Source: Bacteroidota bacterium (GTDB lineage Bacteria; Bacteroidota; Ignavibacteria; Kryptoniales; JAKASW01). From it: 64,000 nt of DNA. The stretch spans positions 124,001 to 188,000 of the forward strand of contig JAKAGT010000003.1 of NCBI GenBank assembly GCA_021825585.1. The letters are read 5' to 3'. This document shows positions 17,831-26,770 of the stretch, one piece after another (the stretch's first letter is position 1; each line of letters opens with the position of its first letter). The notes under the pieces were generated by a model. It was not told the DNA's origin and did no database searches. It saw only the letters and a list, made by a program, of their open reading frames with translations. The position numbers and the translations under genes were made by a program.

Positions 17831-19276
17831 ATGAAAGAGAAATACTTTACGTACAAAACTTTGGACGATGTGAGGAAGGACGTCAACGAACTTGGCGTTG
17901 ATATAACTTTCGAAGAGAAACTCGAGGCAGTGAGACGGCAGGTAACGATTGCGGGGAGGAAGATCGGGAATTCTCTGGCTATTCACCCGATGGAGGGATG
18001 CGACGGAACCCTTGACGGCCGGCCCGACGAGCTCACTTATCGGAGGTGGGAGCGTTTCGGAGGAGGTGGAGCGAAACTGATCTGGGGAGAGGCGACCGCC
18101 GTCGTCCATGAAGGCCGCGCGAATCCATGCCAGCTTTTCCTGTCGGAAGAGAACCTTTCGGATTTCGAGAAGCTTCTGAACGGGGCACGCAGGAAGCATA
18201 AGGAGGTAAACGGCACTACGGACGATCTGATGATCGGGCTCCAACTGACGCACTCTGGCCGATACAGCTATCCCAGGCCGATAATCGCCTACCATCATCC
18301 GCAGGTCGACGCCGTCACTTATGCCGACAAGGCTAAGGGGCTAAAAGTCACACCAGATTATCCCACCGTTACCGACAGCTACCTTGAAGAGCTGGAAGAC
18401 TCTTTCGTCGACGCCGCGAAGATGGCTGCAAAGATCGGGTTCGACTTCATCGATATCAAGCAGTGTCACACATATCTTCTCAACGAGCTCCTTGGGGCGC
18501 GGACGCGACCGGGAAAATACGGCGGCAGTTTCGAGAACCGGACAAGGCTGGTGCGCAACATTCTCGGCAAGATAAAGGACGAGCTCGGCAACCGGATCAT
18601 ACTGGCGTCGCGGATTAACGCGTTTGACGGAGTTCCTTTCTATGAGGAACCTGAGACTAAGGCGGGCAGGCCGCTGCCGTACGAGATCCCGTATGAATAC
18701 AGCTTCGGCATAAAGAAGGATAATCCCTTGGATTACGACCTGACCGAAGTCATGGAATTTGTGAGAATGATGATAGGCTCCGGCGTCCAGCTTCTGAACG
18801 TATCGCTCGGAAGTCCTTATTACAACATGCACCTGGGACGTCCGTTCGACAGGCCGCCGGTCGACGGTTACTACTCGCCCGAGCATCCCCTGATCGGCGT
18901 CGCCCGCCATTTCAAGGTGACCGAGGAGATTCAGAAGGCTTTTCCGGAGCTCCCGGTTATGGGGACAGGCTACAGCTGGCTCCAGAAGTATCTCGTCAAT
19001 GCAGCCGAGTCCAACATCAGAAGAGGGAGAGTCTCAATCGTGGGAGTCGGCAGAAACGCGATTGCCTATCCCAATTATGTGAACGACTTGTTTGCCACCG
19101 GAGAGCTGGAGAGCAAGAAAGTCTGCTACGGCGTGAGTTATTGTACCAATCTCATGCGGTCGAAGCACAATGAACTTGGTCAGTACCCGGCCGGATGTGC
19201 TCCTCGCGACCCGGTTTACGGCGAAATCTATAAGGAGTCGCTCAGGGCAGCGAAGAAAAAAGACGGGGGCAAATAA
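17831..19276 (+). CDS. NADH:flavin oxidoreductase, old yellow enzyme family
   Basis: 481 residues, longer than a minimal OYE (~350) but without a second FAD/NAD domain of the dienoyl-CoA reductase type. An N-terminal extension of ~45 residues precedes the barrel. Barrel motifs include IHPMEGCDG, LQLTHSGRYSYP (the His that contacts substrate), FDFIDIKQCHTYLLNELL and a C-terminal GVGRNAIAYPN phosphate-binding block, then CYGVSYCTNLM. OYEs use FMN and NAD(P)H to reduce activated C=C bonds or oxidise unusual compounds. Its place beside Gfo/Idh/MocA dehydrogenases suggests a redox step on an unsaturated or keto-sugar intermediate (inference). Confidence 0.85.
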   Translation: MKEKYFTYKTLDDVRKDVNELGVDITFEEKLEAVRRQVTIAGRKIGNSLAIHPMEGCDGTLDGRPDELTYRRWERFGGGGAKLIWGEATAVVHEGRANPCQLFLSEENLSDFEKLLNGARRKHKEVNGTTDDLMIGLQLTHSGRYSYPRPIIAYHHPQVDAVTYADKAKGLKVTPDYPTVTDSYLEELEDSFVDAAKMAAKIGFDFIDIKQCHTYLLNELLGARTRPGKYGGSFENRTRLVRNILGKIKDELGNRIILASRINAFDGVPFYEEPETKAGRPLPYEIPYEYSFGIKKDNPLDYDLTEVMEFVRMMIGSGVQLLNVSLGSPYYNMHLGRPFDRPPVDGYYSPEHPLIGVARHFKVTEEIQKAFPELPVMGTGYSWLQKYLVNAAESNIRRGRVSIVGVGRNAIAYPNYVNDLFATGELESKKVCYGVSYCTNLMRSKHNELGQYPAGCAPRDPVYGEIYKESLRAAKKKDGGK

Positions 19277-19317
19277 TACCGTTGTTAATGAATTATATTG
19301 ACGAAAGATAAGAGAGA

Positions 19318-20346
19318 ATGAAAGACAACAGGGTAAATATCGGAATTGCGGGAGTCGCCAATCACGGTCAAACGATCCTTCGGGCAATCGGAGGCTGTGA
19401 GAATCTCGTACTTAAATCATGTTTCGACGTAAACGAAGAAGCCGCCGCGGGGGTTGCCAGGAAGACAGGCTGCCGCCGGGCATCTACTTATGAGGAACTT
19501 GTCGGCGATAAGGAGCTGGACGCGGTCGCCCTGGTGACGCCGAACTTCGTCCATCTTGACCAGGCCGTCAAGGCGCTCAACTCCGGAAAACACGTGTTCG
19601 TGGAAAAGCCGTTTGCCTTGAACGTACACGAGGGAAAGCAGATTGTCGAAGCCGGCCGCAAGAACGGGAAAATCATCCAGGTGGGACACAACACCAGGAA
19701 GAGAACATCATTCAGGGAAGCCAGGCGGCTGATCGGTTCGGGCGAGCTCGGCGATATCGTCAGCGTGTACGCCAATATGTCGTTCGACTTCGGCCTGACG
19801 AAGGATGTGCCGGAGTGGAAGAAGCAGAAGGACAAATGTCCTCTCCTGCCGATGACACAGCTCGGCATCCACTTCATCGACACGCTCGAATACCTCGTTG
19901 GAAAAATCGAGTCCGTATCGGCCGTCCAGCGATCCGCCGTGCTGAAGGACGAGAAGGGAAATCCCGTAACTGACAGCGTCGCTGCAGTGCTCAGTTTTGA
20001 AAACGGCGTCATCGGCTCGATACAGTCGGACTACGTGTCGCCTTCGACTTATACCATCGTCGTCTTCGGGACGAAGGCAAAGATCACCTGCGGAGACAGC
20101 GAGATAATGATCGAGAGGCCGTCGGCCGGGAAGACGGTTAGCGAGATGCTGCCCGCCAAAGAGAAGATCGACGGGGAGAGCTATTTTGCCGAGATTGCGG
20201 AATTCGCGGAATGCGTCCTGACCCGGCGCCCGCCGGAAGTAGACGGGGAAGTCGGATTAAGGAATCTCGCGGTCATCGAGGCGATGCTCCTCTCTGCCGA
20301 AAGCAGCCGCTCGGTTACAGTTAGCCAGGTACTCGAGAGTGCCTGA
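19318..20346 (+). CDS. Gfo/Idh/MocA family dehydrogenase (first copy)
   Basis: 342 residues. The Rossmann start NIGIAGVANHGQTIL and the family signature FVEKPFALN (E-K-P, near residue 100) are present. The C-terminal alpha/beta domain contains LLPMTQLGIHFIDTLEYL, where the histidine is the usual active-site residue. Members oxidise sugars, inositols or sugar acids with NAD(P). The first glycine-rich loop is slightly atypical (GVANHG). It follows the OYE-type gene by 41 bases. A second, divergent family member lies at 22488. Confidence 0.9.
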   Translation: MKDNRVNIGIAGVANHGQTILRAIGGCENLVLKSCFDVNEEAAAGVARKTGCRRASTYEELVGDKELDAVALVTPNFVHLDQAVKALNSGKHVFVEKPFALNVHEGKQIVEAGRKNGKIIQVGHNTRKRTSFREARRLIGSGELGDIVSVYANMSFDFGLTKDVPEWKKQKDKCPLLPMTQLGIHFIDTLEYLVGKIESVSAVQRSAVLKDEKGNPVTDSVAAVLSFENGVIGSIQSDYVSPSTYTIVVFGTKAKITCGDSEIMIERPSAGKTVSEMLPAKEKIDGESYFAEIAEFAECVLTRRPPEVDGEVGLRNLAVIEAMLLSAESSRSVTVSQVLESA

Positions 20347-20447
20347 CTACTTTAGGCCGGCTTGTGAATGTTCGTCAATGAAGCGGGGATTCCTTTGGTG
20401 TTCGGTCGAATCTGCAGATGCGCATCTTGAATTGAGGTGATTTGGGA

Positions 20448-22349
20448 ATGGACGAACAAGTACTCGCCTCATCGTTGAAGTCGATAGAGAGGACGAAAGT
20501 CGGTGTAATCGGGGATTTCACACTCGATGCTTATTGGCAACTGGATACCGGCACGCCCGAGGAGTCGATTGAGACAGGGAAGGCGACTCAGGCCGTCATA
20601 AAACAGAAGTACAGCCTCGGCGGCGCAGGAAATGTCGTATGTAATCTCGTCGATCTCAAGGCCGGAAACGTGTTCGCGTTCGGCGTAATCAGCAGCGACA
20701 TCTTCGGGCATGAGATGCTCAGGCAGCTAAAGAAGCTGAATGTGGATGTCGATGGGATGATGGTCCAGGAGAACGGCTGGGATACGCCCGTATATGCGAA
20801 ACCGTACCTCGGAATGGAAGAGCAGAACAGGATTGACTTCGGCCGCTTCAACATCATGGAGGAGCCTACCGAGAGCGACCTGATAGGGAAGCTGGGTGAG
20901 AAGCTGGCCGATCTCGATGCGCTCATCGTGAACCAGCAGCTCCCTAGAGGGATTTACAGCCGGGCCGTCGTCGCGGCGATCAACCGGTTTGTCGTCGAAC
21001 ACCCATCGAAGGTGTTCCTGCTCGATTCGCGCAACAGGAGCGAAGAGTTCGAGAACATGGTCTGCAAGGTGAACGCTTCCGAGGCGGCGCGAATGTGCGG
21101 CAGGCAGAAAAAGTTTACCGAGCTGATACCGGTGGATGAGCTCAGGGATTACGCGGTCCGGATTTATGACAAGATGCACAAGCCGCTCTACATAACACGC
21201 AGCGGCCGCGGAATCATGCTCTACGACGGGACGAATTACGACGATATACCCGGCATCCAGATTCTCAAGAGAATCGATCCTGTCGGTGCGGGTGACACCA
21301 CCGTCTCCGCAATCGCCGCAGTTCTGGCGGCGGGCGGCGACTATCACACGGCAGGTGTCGTGGGAAATCTTGCCGCAGCCGTGACAATCCAGAAGCTTCA
21401 GCAGACAGGCACCGCTTCTCCCGAGGAAATCACGGACATGTGGGCCAATGCGAACTACGTCTACAATCCCGAGCTTGCAGACGACTTGCGCCGTGCGAAG
21501 CGCGCCGAAGGCTCGGAGATAGAGATTATCGCGCGCACTTCTCTTCCGGTAAGAATCGAGCACGCCATTTTCGACCACGATGGGACGATCTCGGTCCTCC
21601 GGCAGGGATGGGAAGACATTATGCATCCGGTGATGATGCGATCTATATTGGGAGAGGTCTACGATTCCACCGACGAAGAGACTTATCGCCGCGTACAAGA
21701 GAGAGTTCAGGAGTACATTGATCGTTCGACGGGAATTGAAACCATCCTCCAGATGCAGGCGCTTGTGGATATGGTGCGCGAATTCGGCTTCGTGCCCGCC
21801 GACAAGATCCTCGATCCGCAGGGCTACAAGCGTATCTATAACGAAGCGCTTATGAAACACGTCGATGTCCGACGGGAAAAACTCGCCGCAGGTGAGCTCG
21901 ACCCATCGGACTTTGTAATCAAGGGAGTCATAGGGTTCCTGGAGGAGCTGCACGAACTCGGCATCAAATTGTATCTTGCGAGCGGGACCGACCATGACGA
22001 CGTGGTACGCGAGGCGAAAAGCCTGGGGTACGCAAACCTGTTCGGCGGGCGGATTTACGGCTACACCGGAGGCGAGACCACCAATACGAAGCGAAAAGTC
22101 ATTCAGTCTCTGATAGGGGACAATAAGCTTCAGGGGAGCAATCTGATCTGTTTTGGTGACGGGCCGGTCGAGCTCAGAGAGGCCAAGAGATTCGGCGGGA
22201 TGGCCGTCGGTGTGGCGAGCGATGAGATCCGCCGTTACGGACTCAACGTGTCGAAACGGTCGCGTCTAGTGAAGGCGGGAGCCGACATGATTGTTCCCGA
22301 CTATTCGCAGTCCGATAAAATTCTCGAGCTCCTTTACCTGAAGAGCTGA
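20448..22349 (+). CDS. PfkB carbohydrate kinase fused to a HAD-type phosphatase
   Basis: I chose ATG 20448, seven bases after GAGGTGA, over the in-frame TTG 20442. The ~633-residue product has two domains. Residues ~1-345 are a ribokinase-like PfkB/RfaE-type kinase (GDFTLDAYW, the GGAGNVVCNL loop, and PVGAGDTT near 280 with the catalytic Asp). Residues ~370-630 are a haloacid dehalogenase-like phosphatase (FDHDGT near 376, SGTDHDDV near 511, FGDGPVELREA near 569). The HAD nucleophile motif is FDHDGT. Kinase-phosphatase fusion suggests that the sugar is phosphorylated at one position and dephosphorylated at another, as in heptose activation, but no nucleotidyltransferase domain is present. Substrate unknown. 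Confidence 0.86.
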   Translation: MDEQVLASSLKSIERTKVGVIGDFTLDAYWQLDTGTPEESIETGKATQAVIKQKYSLGGAGNVVCNLVDLKAGNVFAFGVISSDIFGHEMLRQLKKLNVDVDGMMVQENGWDTPVYAKPYLGMEEQNRIDFGRFNIMEEPTESDLIGKLGEKLADLDALIVNQQLPRGIYSRAVVAAINRFVVEHPSKVFLLDSRNRSEEFENMVCKVNASEAARMCGRQKKFTELIPVDELRDYAVRIYDKMHKPLYITRSGRGIMLYDGTNYDDIPGIQILKRIDPVGAGDTTVSAIAAVLAAGGDYHTAGVVGNLAAAVTIQKLQQTGTASPEEITDMWANANYVYNPELADDLRRAKRAEGSEIEIIARTSLPVRIEHAIFDHDGTISVLRQGWEDIMHPVMMRSILGEVYDSTDEETYRRVQERVQEYIDRSTGIETILQMQALVDMVREFGFVPADKILDPQGYKRIYNEALMKHVDVRREKLAAGELDPSDFVIKGVIGFLEELHELGIKLYLASGTDHDDVVREAKSLGYANLFGGRIYGYTGGETTNTKRKVIQSLIGDNKLQGSNLICFGDGPVELREAKRFGGMAVGVASDEIRRYGLNVSKRSRLVKAGADMIVPDYSQSDKILELLYLKS

Positions 22350-22487
22350 TGTTTCGTGCGGCAGCATGACAGGCTCCGGCTGCCGAATTGTTCATCCGTG
22401 TGTCGCGCCCGATCTCATGGGGGCGGCATCACGGTTTCCTGACCGTCCCATCGCGGTTATTCCAATTTCAAAAGGAGAGGAAGTAAA

Positions 22488-23636
22488 GTGGCAAAGAAAG
22501 AAATTAAATTCGGAGTCATAGGGTGCGGACTCATGGGCCGCGAGTTTGCCAGCGCGGCAGCCAGGTGGCTCCACCTTGCAAACGTCGGCTTCGAGCCGAA
22601 AATAGTCGCCGTCTGCGACACTAGTCTGAAGGCAACCGAGTGGTTCAAGGAGAACGTCCCGTCGGTCGAAATGGTTACCGACGATTACAGGCGGCTTCTC
22701 GATAATCCAGCCGTTGATGCTGTTTACTGCGCGGTTCCTCACAACCTCCATGAGCGGATTTATACCGATATCATAGAGTCGGGCAAGCACCTGCTCGGAG
22801 AAAAACCGTTCGGAATAGACCTCGCGGCAAACGAGAAGATAAACCAGGTTATCGCCGCGAATCCGAAAGTGCTCGTGAGATGCTCATCGGAATTTCCGTT
22901 CTTCCCGGGCGCCTACCAGATATTTCGCTGGATGCAGGAAGGAAAGTTCGGCAGGATAATAGACGCCGAGGCTGGATTCTGGCACAGCAGCGATCTTGAT
23001 CCGCGCAAAGCGATAAACTGGAAGAGAATAATCAAAACCAACGGCGAGTACGGATGCATGGGCGACCTCGGACTCCATGTGGTCCACATGCCCTTCCGCT
23101 TCGGATGGAAGGTGAAGAACGTCAGGGCGCTCCTTTCCAATATCGTGAAGGAGAGGCCCGACCGCGACGGCAAGATGGTGCCGTGCGAAACATGGGACAA
23201 CGCGACTCTTGCATGCGATGCGGAAGCCAACGGAGAGCCTTTTCCGATGATTCTTTCGACGAAGCGGATAGCTCCCGGCAACTCGAACACATGGTTCATC
23301 AATATTACCGGCACTTCGTTTTCGGCGAGGTTCACCACGAAGATGCCGAAGACGATCGCCTCGCTGCCTTATTCGGTCGGCGGCGAGCAGGCCTGGCATG
23401 TACTCGACACGCCTTATGCTTCTGCATACCCGACCATCACCGGCGGGATATTCGAATTCGGATTTTCCGACTCCATACTTCAGATGTGGGCCTCATTCTG
23501 CGACGAACTGGTCAACGGTCCGAATATGACGCAGCCTTTCGGCTGTGCGACGCCCCAGGAGGCTGCCGAAAGCCATAAACTCTTCACAGCCGCCCTCGAA
23601 TCTGAGCGCACCGGCCAGACTGTGAACGTAAACTGA
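22488..23636 (+). CDS. Gfo/Idh/MocA family dehydrogenase (second copy)
   Basis: 382 residues starting at GTG 22488, preceded by AAAGGAGAGG. The NAD-binding loop GVIGCGLMGREF, the HNLHERI block and GEKPFGIDL (E-K-P) identify the family. The catalytic-domain segment YGCMGDLGLHVVHMPFRFGW carries the expected histidines. It is longer and clearly different from the copy at 19318, so two different oxidation or reduction steps are likely. It is followed after 10 bases by a second PfkB kinase. Confidence 0.9.
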   Translation: MAKKEIKFGVIGCGLMGREFASAAARWLHLANVGFEPKIVAVCDTSLKATEWFKENVPSVEMVTDDYRRLLDNPAVDAVYCAVPHNLHERIYTDIIESGKHLLGEKPFGIDLAANEKINQVIAANPKVLVRCSSEFPFFPGAYQIFRWMQEGKFGRIIDAEAGFWHSSDLDPRKAINWKRIIKTNGEYGCMGDLGLHVVHMPFRFGWKVKNVRALLSNIVKERPDRDGKMVPCETWDNATLACDAEANGEPFPMILSTKRIAPGNSNTWFINITGTSFSARFTTKMPKTIASLPYSVGGEQAWHVLDTPYASAYPTITGGIFEFGFSDSILQMWASFCDELVNGPNMTQPFGCATPQEAAESHKLFTAALESERTGQTVNVN

Positions 23637-23646
23637 GAACAGGGAA

Positions 23647-24858
23647 ATGAAGTCGTCCGGCGGTGAAATAATCGTTGCGGGACATGTTTGTCTCGATATA
23701 ATCCCGAAGTTTCCCGATACCAGATTTGCCGGGGAAGAGCTGCTCCGCCCCGGGAAGCTGACTGTCGTCGGCCCTGCGACCATTGCAACCGGCGGCTCCG
23801 TCTCCAACACAGGGATCGCGCTTAACAGGCTCGGCGTGCCGGCCGTACTCATGGGAAAGGTGGGTGACGACCTTTACGGCAAAGCTGTGCTGGACATACT
23901 CCGGTCTTATGGCGATGAATTTGTGAGCGGCATGTCGGTCGTAAAGGGTGAAACCACTTCCTACAGCATCGTGATAAGCCCGCCGGGTGTGGACAGGATG
24001 TTCCTGCACTGCCCGGGAGCTAACGACACATTCGGCAAAGAAGATGTGGACCTCTCCGGACTGGAGAGCGTGAAGCTGTTTCATCTCGGTTATCCCCCGA
24101 TAATGAGAAGAATGTTCATCGACGGGGGTAAGGAGTTGGAAAGCATTTTCAGGCTCGCGCGAGAGGGAGGGATGACGACGAGTCTTGATATGTCCATGCC
24201 GGATCCGGCGTCGGAGTCCGGGCGCGTCGATTGGAAATCGCTCCTCGAACTTGTCCTGCCGCGGGTGGACGTCTTCCTGCCGAGTTTCGAAGAAGTCCTC
24301 TTCATGCTCGACCGGCCTCTCTTCGACGACTTGATGAGCGGGAGGGCGGCGCGCGAGCGCGTGCTTGAGAACGGAGAGATCCTGAACAGCCTCGCTTCGG
24401 ATCTTATCGGCATGGGAGCGGCGATAGTCGGCATAAAACTTGGCGAGGACGGCTTTTATCTTCAGACTTCCGGGAGCAGGGACAGAATCAGGGAAATGGG
24501 AAAGTGTACGCCGTGGGATGTTAAGAAGTGGGCCGGGCGCGAGCTGATTGCGCCATGTTTCAAAGTAGACGTGGCCGGCACGACGGGCGCCGGCGACAGC
24601 ACGATTGCAGGCTTCCTTGCGGGCCTGGTCAAGGAACTCGACCCGGAAGAGGCAATGATATCTGCCGTCGCGGTCGGCGCGTTCAACGTCGAAAAGGCAG
24701 ACGCGACGAGCGGCATACCATCGTGGAAAGTTCTGCAGGAACGCGTATCGGCCGGATGGCAAATGCGTCCGGTAAGCTTCGATCTGTCCGGCTGGATTAA
24801 AGAAAATGCCGGCAGAGTGTGGCATGGTCCCCGCGACGGTGTACGGAATGCGGATTGA
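23647..24858 (+). CDS. PfkB family carbohydrate kinase
   Basis: 403 residues. The N-terminal GHVCLDIIP and GGSVSNTGIALNRLG blocks and the C-terminal VAGTTGAGDSTIAGFLAGL (anion hole and catalytic Asp) mark a ribokinase-type enzyme. It is longer than ribokinase (~310) owing to insertions near residues 180-240 and 285-310. It phosphorylates a sugar or keto-sugar acid with ATP in the cytosol. No HAD domain is attached, unlike the kinase at 20448. A short 70-base gap leads to the isomerase. Confidence 0.9.
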   Translation: MKSSGGEIIVAGHVCLDIIPKFPDTRFAGEELLRPGKLTVVGPATIATGGSVSNTGIALNRLGVPAVLMGKVGDDLYGKAVLDILRSYGDEFVSGMSVVKGETTSYSIVISPPGVDRMFLHCPGANDTFGKEDVDLSGLESVKLFHLGYPPIMRRMFIDGGKELESIFRLAREGGMTTSLDMSMPDPASESGRVDWKSLLELVLPRVDVFLPSFEEVLFMLDRPLFDDLMSGRAARERVLENGEILNSLASDLIGMGAAIVGIKLGEDGFYLQTSGSRDRIREMGKCTPWDVKKWAGRELIAPCFKVDVAGTTGAGDSTIAGFLAGLVKELDPEEAMISAVAVGAFNVEKADATSGIPSWKVLQERVSAGWQMRPVSFDLSGWIKENAGRVWHGPRDGVRNAD

Positions 24859-24928
24859 CTTTATCGGAGAATTTGTTCAAATGAAGAGAGTCCTTTACAC
24901 ATAAGAACACAGGAGGTCGGATACAACC

Positions 24929-25477
24929 ATGATGAAGCGTAGTGAGGTCAGGAAGGCGCAGGCGCGCGCCGCAAAGATGTACGAAGAAGCGGGCATCGTT
25001 CTTACGCCGGAAGAGAGAAACAATATCGAAATCGCCGAGTTCGGACTCGGTGATCTTGAACACCAGGGGCTTGAGCTGGTCACATATATCAACACAGATA
25101 TCTATTGCGCCAAGGAGCTGGCTCTCTTCCCGGGGCAGACCTGTCCCGAGCACCGGCATCCTCCCGTCGGAGAAAGGCGCGGGAAGATGGAGACATTCAG
25201 GTGCAGACGCGGACTCGTGTGGCTGTACGTCGAGGGAAATCCGGTGAATAAGCCGAAGGCGTCCGTCCCAAAGGGACATGAGAAATACTACACCGTGTTT
25301 CATGAAATCGAGCTTCATCCCGGCGAACAATTCACCATACCGTCGAATACCCGGCACTGGTTCCAGTCCGGACCCCAGGGCGCCATCGTGTCCGAGTTCT
25401 CAAGCACGAACAGCGACGAGAGCGACGTCTTCACCGATCCCGGAATCGAGCGGATGCCGAAGGCAATCGAAGACTGA
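24929..25477 (+). CDS. D-lyxose isomerase-like cupin
   Basis: 182 residues of a single cupin domain. The metal motif is visible: CPEHRHPP then GKMETF (H-x-H and E), and a later histidine in NTRHWFQSG. Length and motif order match D-lyxose ketol-isomerases, which interconvert D-lyxose/D-xylulose and often D-mannose/D-fructose using Mn2+. AGGAGG lies upstream of two adjacent ATG codons (24929 and 24932), either of which could start. Together with GH38 upstream this fits mannose-type sugar processing, although the family also contains members of unknown specificity. Confidence 0.83.
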   Translation: MMKRSEVRKAQARAAKMYEEAGIVLTPEERNNIEIAEFGLGDLEHQGLELVTYINTDIYCAKELALFPGQTCPEHRHPPVGERRGKMETFRCRRGLVWLYVEGNPVNKPKASVPKGHEKYYTVFHEIELHPGEQFTIPSNTRHWFQSGPQGAIVSEFSSTNSDESDVFTDPGIERMPKAIED

Positions 25478-25593
25478 AGCGTTTTCCAGGAGACCTTCGC
25501 TCGGTTACAGCTGCAAGTCTGCCGGTACCCTGCGAGGGTTTCGTGTATTTGGGCATGGATCTATGACTGTAATGACTAATTCAAGGTGACAAA

Positions 25594-26664
25594 TTGAAAC
25601 TGTACGGTAAGAACTGGTCCCGTCGGGAGCTTGAAGCCCGGGTGGGCAGAATAGAGCAGGTCGGCGGAATCCGAAGAATGGAGCTCACCGAGGGACGTGA
25701 GAAAGATGTAGAGCAGATACAGGTACGCACCGGCGCCGGTCTCGAATATTACGTTTCGCCGATGCGGGGCATGGACATCTCGCTCGCCCAGTTCGGCGGT
25801 GTCCCAATCAGCTGGCAATCCGGGAACGGCGACGTTCATCCCTCTTACTACGACCCCGAAGGAGCCGAGTGGGGGAGGACGGCCGCAGGAGGGCTCCTGA
25901 TGACCTGCGGGCTTACGCAGGTCGGTTCGCCGTGCGAAGAAAACGGGCGGAAGTACGGCCAGCACGGGAGGGCGCATCATACCCCGGCGGCGCAGGTCTC
26001 CGCGGAAGCCCGATGGGAGAAGGACGAATACTCGATGACCGTGCGCGGCACGATCGAGGAATCGAGAATCTTCGGTGAGAGCCTCCGGCTCACCCGCACC
26101 ATCGGGAGCAGGCTTGGCGAAAACAGGATTTCCATCAGGGACGTCGTCGAGAATGTCGGCGAAGAATCGACGCCCCACATGATACTGTACCATTTCAATT
26201 TCGGCTTCCCGCTGATGTCGGAGAAGACCCTGATCGCATTCCCGGAGCGGGACGTCGTCCCGAGGGACGAAGGGATTCCGGTCGAAGGCTACGACGCGTG
26301 GGATGCTCCCCAGTCCGGCTACCGAGAGCGGGTTTACTACCATGAACAAGCGAACGGCGCCGGCTCATCCGCGAATCGCCGGGGCGAAGGGAAGGCCGAA
26401 GTAGTCATCACCAACCCGTCGTTCCCATCCTTCGATGCGAAGGGGAGAGTCGGCATTGAGGTTCACCTTGCATGGAACGCCGGCACGCTCCCGCGGCTTG
26501 TGGAGTGGAAAATGCCCGGCGAGCAGACATACGTACTCGGGGTCGAGCCGTCGAATTGTCACGTCGAGGGGCGCGTGGTAGAGCGGCAGCGCGGAACGCT
26601 GGTGACTCTGCAGCCCGGCGAGTCGGCAGCCTACGAGCTCGAACTGGAAATCAGGGTGAAGTAG
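25594..26664 (+). CDS. DUF4432 aldose-epimerase-like protein
   Basis: 356 residues from a TTG start at 25594, preceded closely by AAGGTGA. The all-beta galactose-mutarotase-like fold is suggested by VSPMRGMDISLAQFGG, GGLLMTCGLTQVGSP, the HGRAHHTPAAQV active-site block and a C-terminal GVEPSNCHVEGR. These are features of the DUF4432 group of aldose 1-epimerase relatives, thought to act on sugar ring forms or sugar acids. It is the last gene of the catabolic cluster, followed by a hairpin and repeat DNA. The exact reaction is not established. Confidence 0.85.
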   Translation: MKLYGKNWSRRELEARVGRIEQVGGIRRMELTEGREKDVEQIQVRTGAGLEYYVSPMRGMDISLAQFGGVPISWQSGNGDVHPSYYDPEGAEWGRTAAGGLLMTCGLTQVGSPCEENGRKYGQHGRAHHTPAAQVSAEARWEKDEYSMTVRGTIEESRIFGESLRLTRTIGSRLGENRISIRDVVENVGEESTPHMILYHFNFGFPLMSEKTLIAFPERDVVPRDEGIPVEGYDAWDAPQSGYRERVYYHEQANGAGSSANRRGEGKAEVVITNPSFPSFDAKGRVGIEVHLAWNAGTLPRLVEWKMPGEQTYVLGVEPSNCHVEGRVVERQRGTLVTLQPGESAAYELELEIRVK

Positions 26665-26678
26665 CAATAAGGGCGGAG

Positions 26679-26703
26679 AGCCAGGCCCGCCTGGGCTTCT
26701 TCG
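26679..26703 (+). terminator. Possible terminator hairpin at the end of the catabolic cluster
   Basis: AGCCAGGC and GCCTGGGCT pair with one bulged base and a two-base loop, followed by TCTTC. It lies 15 bases after the DUF4432 stop. The T tract is weak. Confidence 0.4.
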
Positions 26704-26770
26704 CCGGATGTACCGGATAGTTTCCTCCCACCTCCTTCTTGATCCCTTCCGGGGTTCCCTCCTTCAGATT

